Assembly: GCF_037975245.1 (NCBI RefSeq)
Contig: NC_092573.1
Location: 3,040,501 to 3,104,500 of the forward strand
Source: Apostichopus japonicus
Taxonomy: Eukaryota; Echinodermata; Holothuroidea; Aspidochirotida; Stichopodidae
Length of the DNA stretch: 64,000 nt
Reading direction: 5' to 3'
The notes beneath the pieces were generated by a model that was not told the DNA's origin, made no database searches, and saw nothing but the letters and a program-made list of their open reading frames with translations. This document shows positions 40,581 through 49,998 of the stretch, one piece after another. The position numbers and the translations under genes were made by a program. Position 1 is the stretch's first letter, and each line of letters begins with the position of its first letter.

Positions 40581-42065
40581 CCTCTCCCCCCCTCCCCGAT
40601 CCCCCCCCCTCGGATAAAAATGGACTTATCGTAGTTTATGGGATCAGAGAGTTTTTTCGTGCTGCACTGCCCATCTGTCTTGTTGAAGTATATCCACATA
40701 TCACAAGTAGGCCGGATATATATACAAACTTTCCAAAGTATACATATTTCATGTCTTCCATCGATATAAGGTTCCAGGCATGGCATATTAATTAGGCCTT
40801 TGAAAACAACCTTGCGTTGACTCCAGTGAAAGGATGTGGCATGCAGTAGGCAAGCAGTGCTTTATCCCACCTGTCTGTCCTATAGAGGGTGATTTTAAGT
40901 TTTGCAGTGCTATACGATTTACATAATGTAAATCTATAAGCTGATGAACCATAGGATGAAGAAGCATGGATAATTATTGTTGAACTTTTGACATTTTTTT
41001 CCAAAAGTGGACATCAGCTTTTAGTATTTGCCTTGTTAATTTGACCAACCTTTTGGGTGGTAGTAAAAAATAAGAGTACGATTGAATAAAAGAATGCTTT
41101 CTTGTAGATCGCTATTCCAAGTGAAGGAATAATGAGTGATTTCTTCTGGAATCCGACTTAATCCTTGATGGTTTGTCATCCTGTGACACATTTACATATA
41201 ACCATTTTTTGATCTCATGTAAAGAGCAAATTTGAGACTGTCAAAATGTTTTACTTATACATGCCATTATTTAGATTGCAACTTGAATATTCTTAAGCTG
41301 ATTAACTGCAGTGGGATTTTACATTTTAGTATTTGGATAGCATAAAACAAAATGGACAGAAATCAATTAAAAAAACTGCTTTGAGAAAGAGAGATCACAT
41401 TTTTTTTTCATCAAGTTTGTACGTGCTTCTAACTGTCAGTTGACATGTTCCAAAGTCTAAAAGTTGTTTTCAGGAAGCTAATGTCTTTCTGCCTCATGGT
41501 TTTCATGTTTCCTAAATAGGTCGTCTGAAAGCTATACCTTGACCTTTAACCTCTCTGTGTTATATCAGCATTCAAATATATCACATGCATGTTAATAAAC
41601 ATCTGTTATTGTGTGCTCCTACTAATGAGTGTCAATAGTTCTTATTCTGTGGATTAAATTATCCACAATGCTTTGTTATTATGTAAAGAACAACTAAAAA
41701 TTAGTAAAGGTAATTTACTTTGTGATGTACTCATACATGCATAAATTATTAAGTGTCTTTTAACAACTTTCACAAATTTTTTAAACTAATTTGAAAATTG
41801 CTCAGTCATTGACTCCCAACAAGTGAATAGTCTGCAACTGACCCTACCTGTTTTTTCTCTGTTTGATATGTTATGGAGTTTATATACAGATCCCACTAAT
41901 CAATTTTCATAGAGCTCCCTCTATATGGTACATATGCTTTAATTGTGACCCCATGTTCTGCATGTCTTCATAATTATAAATAAATTATCATTGGAACTTA
42001 AAATTGTTTATCCAAGATATTTCATAACTGTTACAAGTATATTATCTTCACACTTAGCTCCTCTT

Positions 42066-42118
42066 CAAAAAAATAATAAATAAATAAGTTAATAAATAAA
42101 TAAATGAATAAATAAACA
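42066..42118 (+). repeat. AAAT-type microsatellite
   Basis: An A-rich start runs into repeated AAAT/AATA units (TAAATAAATAAG, AATAAATAAATAAATG) with interruptions. It is simple sequence without further content. Confidence 0.9.
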
Positions 42119-43110
42119 AGAAATTAGCCATGCGTATTAGCGGTACAGGTGGGATGATGTTGGAGGGGGTTAAGAAGTGGGGTATGTGTGGAGTAATATC
42201 AACATAGCATTATCTGAAACTTTGAAAATGATTTTTGGCTCAATTTTAGTTCAAGGATGACTGATTTTTTTGAATGTTTGACCCTTTATTGCCATAAATA
42301 TTATTGGTGGTAAACCTCATTCTAAGTATCTTTCCCCTTGTATTTTCAGGGAGCATGAACCAGCTCCATCATAGTAGGCATTAGGTGCAGATGGTTGTTA
42401 CCTTATTCATTGTAGAATATTGAATATAAACCAACATCTAATATTTCACTCACTCACATACATACACATTACATACGCAGAAATATAACCACCCAGGCAG
42501 CTACTGATTTATTCATGACCTCCATTATTACAAAATACCTACAGAGAAAAATGAACTTGACACCTATTTTCATTTGCACGGTTTGTGCCGTTCCTTGTGT
42601 TTGTATTACGATATGCGATGATATCTTCTCCCATTCACACCTTTTTGAATTGCTTTAATACTGCCCCCTCAGTAATAATCACTTTAAAATATCTACCAAT
42701 TGGGATTCGCCCCCTAGTGCTTGAACTACTAACTCGCTGTGCTGCAATTCCACTGTTACAAAACATTCACTCCATAACTTTTTGGTAATATATGCCTTGA
42801 GGTCTATACACAAATTAAGAGACTATGTAAATTAGCTTTGAACAGCATCCAGATTGTCTGAGCTAACATGGCCAGTTTAGCTGCTGTAGTAATCATTTAG
42901 CCTATCGGCAGTGGCAGTACAAAGTGATCAGATGACTCCCATTGGGAGTACAGGCAAAAGCAGCTATATCATTGAACCCTGTGATGCTGTTTGCAGTTAG
43001 TGATATGTGGACGTCGTCGGTCGTGGTCGTCGTAATGCTTCACAGGACGTACTGAAAGGAGGGCACCAGCTCATAACTCCCCTGTTGACTTTTACGTAGG
43101 GATATCACCT

Positions 43111-43253
43111 ATTTACTTCGTTCCCCACTTACCTGTCTCCCCACAACCTATGCACCGCATTCTACCGTGTCTAGAATGCCCTGGTAATCTTTTAACACTG
43201 TACACCCTCACTGGCCCAAATGGCCTTCCTTCATTTTTCTACCCACAAAGTGT
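43111..43253 (+). repeat. DIRS left inverted terminal repeat
   Basis: The outer end reads ATTTACTTCGTTCCCCACTT. Bases 43124-43237 match the right repeat exactly in inverse. Beyond that only partial similarity continues, to CACAAAGTG at about 43252. The outermost ~14 bases differ from the right end, as is usual in DIRS elements, where the two ends are not fully complementary. The first T (43110) is shared with the right end and leaves the boundary ambiguous by one base. Confidence 0.93.
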
Positions 43254-43484
43254 CTCAATGTGTTTTTCGGAGTTAGAAAATTTTCGCGAAATTCGCCCGG
43301 ATTACCTTGGATTTATACTCTAGAAGTTTCCTATCAGGACTTCTGCACTTCCAAGGATCTTTTCCAGCCTGATAAGTATCCTTTTCTTGTAGGGAAGGGT
43401 GTTTTTGGGGGCTGTTTTTAGTGTACACTCTCGCCCATGCGTTCGTTTTTTTCTTACGTAACGTTTAGGGTAGCAGGTAGTAGC

Positions 43485-44480
43485 TCTGCGAGACTACTTC
43501 GTTCGTTGCCTATACCGCCTTGTTTACGCGGATAGGCATATATTTTCGTATGTACATGTTTCAGCTTTTCTTACTTTCAAAAAATAGGATGTTTTGCTTG
43601 TTTCATGTTCCTTCGTTACTTCTTACGCTTTTGTGTGGGTTTTTCCCTTGTAGCGTAATTTGTAGCGTTGCCTATACCGCCCTGTTTACGCGGATAGGCA
43701 TGGTTTTCCGTATGTACATGTGTTTCAGCCTTTCTTAAGGCATAAGATGTTTTGCTTTCATGTACTTCGTTAATTTTTTACGCTTTCAGTGTGGGTTTTC
43801 ACTTTTGTAGCGTAGTTGTAGCCACGTTCCGATATCTCCTAACTAGTCGAGATAGTCGGCTCGTTCGTTGTTTTTCATGTTAAGACGGGAGTATCCTTGA
43901 TTTCATATATTGTTGTATATTTTCATGTTTCCTCCAGTTGTTGCTACGTGCGCTCCCTGAGTCTCATGACTTGGGGTGTACCTCGTAGCCTTGTTCCCCC
44001 CTCCGCTGGTTCGCGGTTAGGGGATTCTCTCCCTTATATACATGTTTCGTCCGTTTTACAAGTTTTTCGATGCATATATGTTTAGTTACGTTGCTTCCAT
44101 ATGTCGGAAGTGTTTCTCCTTGTAACGTATCTTGTAAGCCGCGAACTCCTATCCAATACTAGGCGGTTAGGCGGTTCGATTACGTTGTTGTTGTTTCTTG
44201 TTTGAACCTTCATATATTTGTACATATTTTCATGTTCTCCATGGGTTTCGCTACTCGTGCGCCTCCTAAGTGTCGGGAGTTTCACTTGGGGCGTATCTCG
44301 TAGCCTTGTTCCTCCCTTCCCGCTCTGTACGCGGATAGAGGGGTTCTCTCCCTTGTATACATGCTTCGTCCTTTTCCTTCATGTATTCTAGTTACGTGTT
44401 CGCTTCTAAGTGTTGGAAGTTTCACTATTGTAGCGTACCTTGTAAGCCGCGAGCCTCTAGCGGGGCGCGTTGTTTTTGTC
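43485..44480 (+). repeat. Repeated 5' region of the DIRS element
   Basis: Long degenerate direct repeats follow the left terminus. GCCTATACCGCC, then TGTTTACGCGGATAGGCAT, occurs at 43508 and again at 43670, about 162 bases apart. CTCGTAGCCTTGTTCC, then GGATTCTCTCCC or GGGTTCTCTCCC, occurs near 43981 and 44298, about 316 apart. TTGTAAGCCGCGA recurs near 44130 and 44440. All copies centre on a TACGCGGATAGG-type motif. Such subrepeats in a leader upstream of gag may be regulatory or packaging signals, but no function is shown. There is no long open frame. Confidence 0.75.
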
Positions 44481-44849
44481 ACGTAACTTTACTCTCTGTT
44501 AGCATACTCCCACCCTACTTCCTCCTTATAGTCGTTCCGTTTGATACGTTAGACTATTCGCCGTTAGTCTCTCCTTAACGTGAGTTTCTCAGACATGTCT
44601 CGAAGCCACCTTAAATGTGTGAACTGTTCCGAGACCTCTGTCTAGTCTGTTTTGTTTTCACACCAGACAGTGGCAGCACATCGACACCTGGCTAGCAGGC
44701 CGGGACAGTTTAGATCTATCACCGAACCCACAGTACCCCTGGAGGGAATCGGAGGAGAGACAGGAGATGAAGAGGAAGTGAGAGAGTTGGTGGGAGTTGA
44801 GATGGAGAGAGGCCAGGAGAGGGCCGGAGAAGAGAGAGAGAGAGAGATG

Positions 44850-45450
44850 GGGATTTTGCCACCCAAGGTGCCGGCGTAGTCCGGATGTACCACCAAGGGC
44901 TAGGGCAAGGGCAAGGCTCAAGGCCAACCAAAAGCCCATGAGAGAGAGAGAGAGATGGATATTTTGCCACCCAAGGTGCCGGCGCTGTCCGGATGTACCA
45001 CCAAGGGCTAGGGCAAGGCTCAAGGCCAACCAAAAGCCCATGACAAAGACGGCCAGAGCGGACAGTCCGTCCGGGTCGCAGAGAGCGGCACCCGTTGTGG
45101 TGCGCGCAAAGAGAGGGGCTCCGGAGAGCCAGGGTCCGGCGAGACCTCAGAAGGAGCCCGGAACAGACGTTCCCCTCCGACCCAAGGAAGGCTAGGCTCA
45201 AGGCCAATAAAAAGCCCATTAGAAGTTCCGACCGGAACGGACAGAATGTCCGGGTCGAGGAGAGTGGTACCCGGCGTGGTACGCACACAGAGATAGGCTC
45301 CGGGAGCCCGAGTCCGGCGAGAGAGGCCGGAGGAGAGAGAGAGAGAGAGAGGAGAAAGAGATATTGCCCCCCAAGGTCCCGGCACCGTCCGGATTCTATG
45401 ACCAAGGGGGAAGGCAAGGGCAAGGCTCAAGGCCAATAAATAGCCCATTT
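44850..45450 (+). repeat. Internal direct repeats within gag-like region
   Basis: GCCACCCAAGGTGCCGGCG, then TCCGGATGTACCACCAAGGG, then GGCTCAAGGCCAAC and AAAGCCCATGAGAGAG, occurs at 44858 and again about 108 bases later at 44966. A third, more diverged copy (CCCCCCAAGGTCCCGGCA...) begins at about 45366. Each is preceded by a GA dinucleotide run (44831-44848, 44941-44955, 45334-45351). Slippage at the GA runs is a simple explanation for the duplications and for the frame breaks in gag. Confidence 0.85.
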
Positions 45451-46141
45451 GAAATTCCGACCGGAATGGACAGAATGTCCGGGTCGAGAGGAGTGGTACC
45501 CGGCTAGGTACGCACACAGAGATGGGCTCTGGGGGCCCGGGTCCGACGAGACCACGGGTCCAGCGAGACCTCACAGGGAGTGCGGAACCGAGGTTCCACT
45601 CCGGATCCCAGGAGTCGGTCCCGGAGCCGGGAACCGATGAGATCAACAACTGCTGGGCCCCCAGATCGGGGTAGTAAGGGCAAACGCCCAATCCGAAAGG
45701 AAAGCCGGCTGGAGCGAGGTTCCCACGGCAAACGGAGATATACTTATCCCCAGCCTCAAAGTTAATCCCGCCTCCAAGAGGGGGAAGAGTCTCTTTCATC
45801 AGGGGAGTGTTGCCCCACGGAACTAGCAGCTTGAGCTGCGACGACAGGTTCGAATCAATTGCGGAAAGACACTGCAATCGCTACACCATTTATCATTACA
45901 CAGCCCGAATGTGTGTTTAATGAGTACCAGCAGAAACCAGGACATGACATAGATTTCCTGGGCATTCATGGGTCATATTCTCCTCGCTAATTATTTTTCT
46001 CTCTCGTTATAATTCATCGCCATATGTCTAGGTTTGAAACCTTGCTTATGTTTTGTTGTTTAAAAAGCTTGTGGAACCCCCTCCAGAGCATGTTAAAAGG
46101 CGCAAACTGAAGCGATTCTAGTACAGTCTCGTTACTTAGTA

Positions 46142-46240
46142 CCTTGGCAACCTGCCAAGAAGAGAACGTTCTCGAAGCTTGGCAAAGTGCCAGGAAAACA
46201 AGCCTTCTAAGAGTCTTGGCAAACTGCCAAGATAATATAC
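46142..46240 (+). repeat. Three ~36-bp tandem units with NFI-type palindromes
   Basis: TTGGCAACCTGCCAA (46144), TTGGCAAAGTGCCAG (46179) and TTGGCAAACTGCCAA (46216) are spaced 35 and 37 bases apart. The first and third are exact matches to the nuclear factor I consensus TTGGC-N5-GCCAA, and the second has one mismatch. The surrounding units (AAGAGAACGTTCTCGAAGC; AGGAAAACAAGCCTTCTAAGAG) are less conserved than the palindromes. They may act as transcription factor sites or simply as hairpins. They lie inside the DIRS element. Confidence 0.7.
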
Positions 46241-46449
46241 CCGCTGTATATTTGTTATGAGAGGAGGGGGGCCAAGCAGTCACCTGGATTGACACGTGTA
46301 AGCTCAACGTTTGCTGCAACGAGCTGTCGACTACGTGAGCGATCCCATGGAATAAACCTCTCTCTCTATATTTTGGGTGAATTTCCAAGACAAACGCGTT
46401 AGTAGTAAGTTGGAAAAGGGGTAGGATAAAACCCCAACAGAGGTACAAG

Positions 46450-47690
46450 CGCTAACGCGCTCCGAGCATACAGTATGCGCTTCGTGAATAATGTTCGATG
46501 TTCCGACATTTTAAGCACAGTTGCATTTCGTAGCACCTGATAGCCTAGTCGTGGCTATGCACTAGGTGGTTTCAATAGGAAGTTGGATACTTCTACTGTA
46601 CTACACTACGAAATTGATACGTCTCGACATGGAGAGATTTGAGGAGTAACGGGTACGTTATCATAACATTTATTACGTGTTTATTACGTTAAATGTGGTG
46701 TGGTAAAAACGTCGACATAACGTTTCTATGAGATATTAATGTTATATTAATGTTATATTAATGTCTTAACGTAAATCGTTTTGAAATATGAGTCTGAAAA
46801 CGTTTTCGGTGACATACCTCTTACACCACTAATAACGTTACCATAACAAAACACTAGGCCTACATGCTTAGTAACGCTTTAGTGTTTGCTGAGTAACTCC
46901 CCGGGCTCCGTTAAGCAGCCAGGGATTTATGAGGTGGATTTTCTACAAACCCACCCTCTCACCATCTTCACAGCCCCTGTTGGGAGTTTGTTTCTGATGA
47001 GTAGGTCTATCGCTCAGTTAGCTCAGGGTTAAAGCCTTTCAGTCATAAGGTCCCCGGTTCAGGCCACCCCAAGAGTAATGTATGTTGTCCAGCTACAGAG
47101 TTGTCGACTTTTCATAATCATGGACGTTAATTTTGTATATAAGAGACTGACTTCAGTCAGCTTGCAGCTTGGTTAAGCCAGTGAGGCTTCTTCTCAAGTT
47201 CCTACTTGCAGGATGATCCTAAATACGTTCTTAAATACATACATTTAATTGTAGGAGTCACATAAACAGTAGCATTGTAGCTTTGTTTAAGATTCTGATG
47301 AAGCAAACTATCCATTCAGTACTCAGTCTCATTTTTTGTAGCAGGGTAGCATTGTTTAAGATTCTGTACTCACTCAGCAGAGTGAGATTCTGTACCTTCA
47401 GTACTCATTTTTGGAGAGTACTGTGGTCAAGTGGTGAAGGCAGTGGGCTGGTGATCTAAGGCTTGCAGGTTTGAGTCCTGGCCGGATCATTCAGTTGTTT
47501 CCTTGGGCAAGGCACTTTTTCGTCAGTGCAGCTTCCCATCCAGGAGATACTTGTCTCTTTGCTTGACAGGTTTTCGTTGACCGGGGTAATATTGTTAGGC
47601 GCCTCAGGCATCATTATCTTTCAATAGGTCTTCGCCTTTTCTTTCCCCAATATTATGATTAATATTTTTTAGCATGGAAAGAACCTCCAT
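46450..47690. other. Mosaic zone replacing the expected reverse transcriptase region
   Basis: In DIRS elements reverse transcriptase sits between gag and RNase H. No YxDD-type motif or related frame is seen here. The zone has AT-rich, CG-dinucleotide-containing DNA with many ACGTT/AACGT words (46620-46870), including three ATATTAATGTT copies at about 46733-46763. A decayed tRNA-like head follows at about 47010-47075 (TAGCTCAGGGTT; GGTTCAGGCC), then a TATA-containing segment near 47138, and a clearer SINE at 47418. Base composition differs from the gag and recombinase parts. I infer insertions accompanied by deletion of reverse transcriptase. Confidence 0.55.
47418..47675 (+). mobile_element. 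tRNA-derived SINE (nested in the DIRS element)
   Basis: TGGTCAAGTGGTGAAGG (47424) fits a polymerase III A box, and GGTTTGAGTCC (47468) fits a B box. The spacing is normal for a tRNA, and the anticodon arm is replaced by GGGCTGGTGATCTAAGG. The body then has CCTTGGGCAAGGCACTTTTTC, a block widespread in tRNA-derived SINEs of animals. The 3' end is AT-rich (ATTATGATTAATATTTTTTA). Target-site duplications were not identified. It is not a functional tRNA gene, because it lacks a pairable acceptor stem and continues into a SINE body. Confidence 0.65.
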
Positions 47691-47867
47691 TAAACCTCCC
47701 TACAGGGTACAGCTTAGCATCATCAGGACATTCCTTTTCTTCAGAGTTTTCTGATTGCAACGGGTTGATAACTGAAAGAGTCTTCAACGGTACTGTGGTA
47801 CTGAATCAGTACTGCGAGTGCGGCTGTCCTGCAAGCGCTAACAAGGTCACCAAGCAGGCCGCTGTCC

Positions 47868-48176
47868 TTGACTTCTTTAGCAGCAGATACACAGGGTTGG
47901 GCTCTCTGGAGCCCTCTGGCGCCCAGGTACGAGCTTTTGACTACCATCCTCTCAGACAACACGACGGTGGTAACATACTATAGCTACGTCAACAGACATG
48001 GTGGCACCAGGTCAGAGAAATATTGCCGTCTGGCAAGGGAGACCCACACCACAGCTACAGAATCTGGCATGGCCCTACAAGTCTCTCAGATAGCCAGAAA
48101 GGAGAATGTGATGGCCGATGCTCTGCCCAGGGGACAGCTCCACCCTGACGAGTGGACCCTTTCGCAACGAACATGA
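47868..48176 (+). pseudogene. DIRS RNase H domain remnant
   Basis: The + strand frame carries LSDNTTVVTY followed by VNRHGGTRSEKYCRLARET and, near the end, ARKENVMADALPRGQLHP. The SDN aspartate and the NVMADAL aspartate correspond to the third and fourth catalytic positions of retroelement RNase H. The N-terminal part, with the first aspartate and the glutamate, is not recognisable in this frame. YYSYVNR shows a small insertion relative to the usual Y-V/I-N-R. RNase H degrades the RNA strand after cDNA synthesis. The domain is truncated upstream by the mosaic zone and ends in a stop at 48174-48176. Identification rests on the two motifs and the fit with the neighbouring linker and recombinase. 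Confidence 0.8.
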
Positions 48177-48179
48177 AGT

Positions 48180-48410
48180 AGGTTTTTCCACATGTTCAGC
48201 AGACCTCTGATAGACCTGATTGCGACACAGGGCAACAATGGGCTGCTCATCTTTGTTCAGGCGGCCCACCCGCAGGCCTTCCACATAACGCCAGGTCCCT
48301 GTCGCGAAACGGACCGGAAGCTTACATCTTCCCCCTCTTGGCATGGTCAGCCATCATAGTGGCCCCGCTGACCCGGTTCGGGCAAAAGTTATCCAGCTCC
48401 TAGCGGACGA
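48180..48410 (+). pseudogene. DIRS linker domain after RNase H (frameshifted)
   Basis: RPLIDLIATQGNNGLLIFVQ followed by AAHPQAFHITPG in one frame, then NGPEAYIFPLLAWSAIIV in another, match the conserved D-L-F-A-T-R ... F-V ... AYAFPP ... pattern that follows RNase H in DIRS and several Gypsy polyproteins. The frame changes near 48298. The second part runs to a stop near 48401. Its exact biochemical role is not established. It is useful here because it fixes the reading direction and confirms that the RNase H and recombinase pieces belong to one polyprotein. Confidence 0.65.
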
Positions 48411-48599
48411 GCCAGCGATTCTGCCGGACAAACCACAGTCGGTTGTCCCATAGACGGGGCGCTGGCTCACCCAGACAGCACGGGCCTACAATTAGGTGCC
48501 TGGAAATTGTCTCCTTAGACAGAAAGGACTTTGGCCGCCAGAGTGAGAACAACCTTGGTACTTACGTTCTCTGCCTACGGAGATTCGGAGTATGCCGAA

Positions 48600-49258
48600 C
48601 GAGACAGACTCTGCCTACCATGGCCTTTCTAACCTTGATCGCTGACTCCTTACCCATACTGTTCCAAGAAGGGAGGCAGGGTGTAGACGATCAAAGACTT
48701 TCGTTCGGCTGTTGCCGCCTTCCATCAGGGGCTTCCCCTACGGCTCCAAGCCAGGCAGCAACGGCTCGCCTTGGCTAAGGTGCCTTCAGTCCTACGGTTT
48801 GTGGGGTGCTGATAGTTCTCGACCCCTCCTTCGCTAGAACCAGGTTTGGGCTCTCCTACCGGGAGACATCATCATCCCAGAGATCAAGACCTTCTCTTTG
48901 ATCCCCGAGGACAGACTACAGTATGGTTTCCCATTAGGGCACTGAAGTGGTACCTCAACAGAACACAAGATTTCTTGGGTACTTCGACATCTCTGTTCTT
49001 CCTCCTTCGAGTGCCCCACTCAGCAGCCTGGGAGGATACCTTGTCCCGCTGTTTGGTGGAAGCCGTCCGCCCTCTGGCTACAGGTCCAGGCAGATCCATG
49101 GCTCACAACAGCAGGGGTTTCACTGCTTCTACAGCCCTGTTCGCAGGTTTTCCAATAGTGGACATCTGCAAGACGACGGCGTGGAAGACTCCAATCGCTT
49201 CGTCGCCTGCTACTTATCGGACATATCACGGGCCGATTTGGCTTTGGTCGCTCGATGA
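48600..49258 (+). pseudogene. DIRS tyrosine recombinase remnant
   Basis: The N-terminal arm is seen in TIKDFRSAVAAFHQGLP (about 48688-48740). Then come stops and a frame change near 48800. The catalytic part from 48846 has FPIRALKWYLNRTQDFL, then AHNSRG with the H-x-x-R box (His codon 49104, Arg codon 49113), ALFAGFPIVDICKTTAWKTP, and after a one-base frame change near 49193, NRFVACYLSDI. The Tyr codon at 49211-49213 is the expected nucleophile. The enzyme would join a circular cDNA into a target by strand exchange without duplicating it. The first catalytic arginine was not located. Two or more frame breaks make this copy inactive. There is no DDE integrase, consistent with the DIRS order. 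Confidence 0.85.
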
Positions 49259-49312
49259 TACGAGCTCCGGGGGTCCCACCCCTCGGGCCTCCCACCATCG
49301 GACAGTGCCACT

Positions 49313-49412
49313 CGGTGCATAGGTTGTGGGGAGACAGGTAAGTGGGGAACGAAGTAAATATTATAAAACTTACTGGTTTATATATTTACGAGTGACCCAC
49401 TTACCTGTCTCC
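49313..49412 (+). repeat. DIRS internal complementary region
   Basis: Bases 49313-49360 are the exact reverse complement of 43110-43157 (48 of 48), the left outer end. Bases 49361-49412 are the exact reverse complement of 49946-49997 (52 of 52), the right outer end. The two halves meet at GTAAATA/TTATAAAA, so the region holds a copy of the joined termini. In DIRS elements this region templates completion of the ends and formation of the circle. Confidence 0.95.
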
Positions 49413-49826
49413 ATTTCCCGCCACCCTCCCCCGAGGGAGGTGGGACGCAGCCGGACGGGGGAGCGGTCGTTCGACCTGACTCATGACTCCTCGCGTTTCG
49501 TCGATAGACATCGCCACCCCCTGGGTCGCCTGCGGCTACTTGTCTATCGGTGGGTGTTGTTTCCTTAGTTCGGTTTACCAGGTTACTCTTTACCATCTAA
49601 GGTAGTATGGGCCTCGTCCCCTTGTTCAATTAGGCCTCTGTAAGTGTAGGGGGAGGCACGCCTACGGGGTGACGGAGGGCGGACCCCCACCCTGACTGTT
49701 CAGGGTGGGCTCCACCCTCCGCCTGGAGGCGTCAGCAGTCTTTGTTAGCGTTAGATTTTTCCTTCTCGGCGAGCTCGGCGGGTGGCAGGGTTTACCTGCC
49801 ACCCTCCCCGAGGTCGCGTCAGGGGC
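49413..49826 (+). other. DIRS 3' region between internal complementary region and right terminus
   Basis: GC-rich with no recognisable protein. It has imperfect inverted stretches such as GACGGAGGGCGGACCCCCACCC facing GGTGGGCTCCACCCTCCGCC, and CGGCGGGTGGCAGG facing CCTGCCACCCTCCCCG. These could fold into strong stem-loops. Open frames here are short and arginine/proline-rich. Confidence 0.55.
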
Positions 49827-49998
49827 CACTTTGTGGGAAAGTGGTCTCAAAATGAAGGAAGGCCATTTGGGCCAGTGAGGGTGTACAGTGTTAAAAGATT
49901 ACCAGGGCATTCTAGACACGGTAGAATGCGGTGCATAGGTTGTGGGGAGACAGGTAAGTGGGTCACTCGTAAATATATAAACCAGTAAGTTTTATAAT
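49827..49998 (+). repeat. DIRS right inverted terminal repeat
   Basis: The inner part 49849-49962 is the exact inverse of the left terminus. The outer 35 bases (TCACTCGTAAATATATAAAC... to TTTTATAAT) are unique to this end and reappear only in the internal complementary region. Right flanking DNA begins GTGTAATGAACTG. Confidence 0.93.

Larger units (their letters stand above)
37258..43109. other. Noncoding stretch
   Basis: No recognisable gene. It includes the GGGT tract at 38244, C runs near 38970 and 40602, a polypyrimidine block at about 39030-39190, the degenerate composite repeat at 39555, an AAAT-type microsatellite at 42070-42118, and a DIRS-end-like fragment at 40490. The last ~150 bases are the left flank of the DIRS element and end in GATATCACC(T). 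Confidence 0.55.
44595..46448 (+). pseudogene. DIRS gag-like ORF1 remnant
   Basis: An ATG at 44595 opens a 16-codon frame beginning MSRSHLKCVNC and ending in TAG. The C-x-x-C pair may be the start of a zinc-knuckle-like N-terminus, but no further Cys/His partners are in frame. Continuing + strand frames are rich in Arg, Gly, Pro, Ser and Glu, with frame changes near 44880, 45195 and 45440. Two motifs recur: a KARLKANQKPM-like segment and a GTDRMSGSRRVVPG-like segment, at about 45000-45300 and again at 45430-45560. The last clear open part ends at 45765 (GSHGKRRYTYPQPQS). The position between leader and RNase H, and the basic low-complexity composition, fit a structural protein. Frameshifts and stops make it non-functional. 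The large minus-strand frames here (up to 285 codons) are taken as antisense shadows of GC-rich, stop-poor DNA. Confidence 0.55.
43110..49998 (+). mobile_element. DIRS-order tyrosine-recombinase retrotransposon (defective copy, intact ends)
   Basis: The ends are inverted. Bases 43124-43237 are an exact reverse complement of 49849-49962 (114 of 114). An internal complementary region at 49313-49412 equals the reverse complement of both outer ends joined. This layout is specific to DIRS-like retrotransposons, which circularise and insert with a tyrosine recombinase, not a DDE integrase. The flanks (GATATCACC left, GTGTAATGAA right) show no target-site duplication, as expected for the order. Inside, on the + strand, are gag-like, RNase H and tyrosine recombinase remnants. 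A reverse transcriptase core is not found, and the 46450-47690 stretch looks replaced by other repeats. The element is clearly more GC-rich than the surrounding DNA. It cannot encode its own machinery. Confidence 0.92.

Noticed and set aside
44719-45877. Long minus-strand frames (234 and 285 codons), the longest in the window
   Set aside because: They lie antisense to the gag-like region of an element whose other domains read on the + strand. The DNA is GC-rich and stop-poor, and the peptides are low complexity with no known motif.
47010-47075. tRNA gene
   Set aside because: TAGCTCAGGGTT and GGTTCAGGCC recall A and B boxes, but the B box lacks a base and the acceptor stem does not pair. It is treated as a decayed SINE head.
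47080-47265. Solo LTR with TATA box (TATATAAGAG near 47138)
   Set aside because: TG...CA-like ends can be drawn, but no target duplication, primer site or partner LTR is seen.
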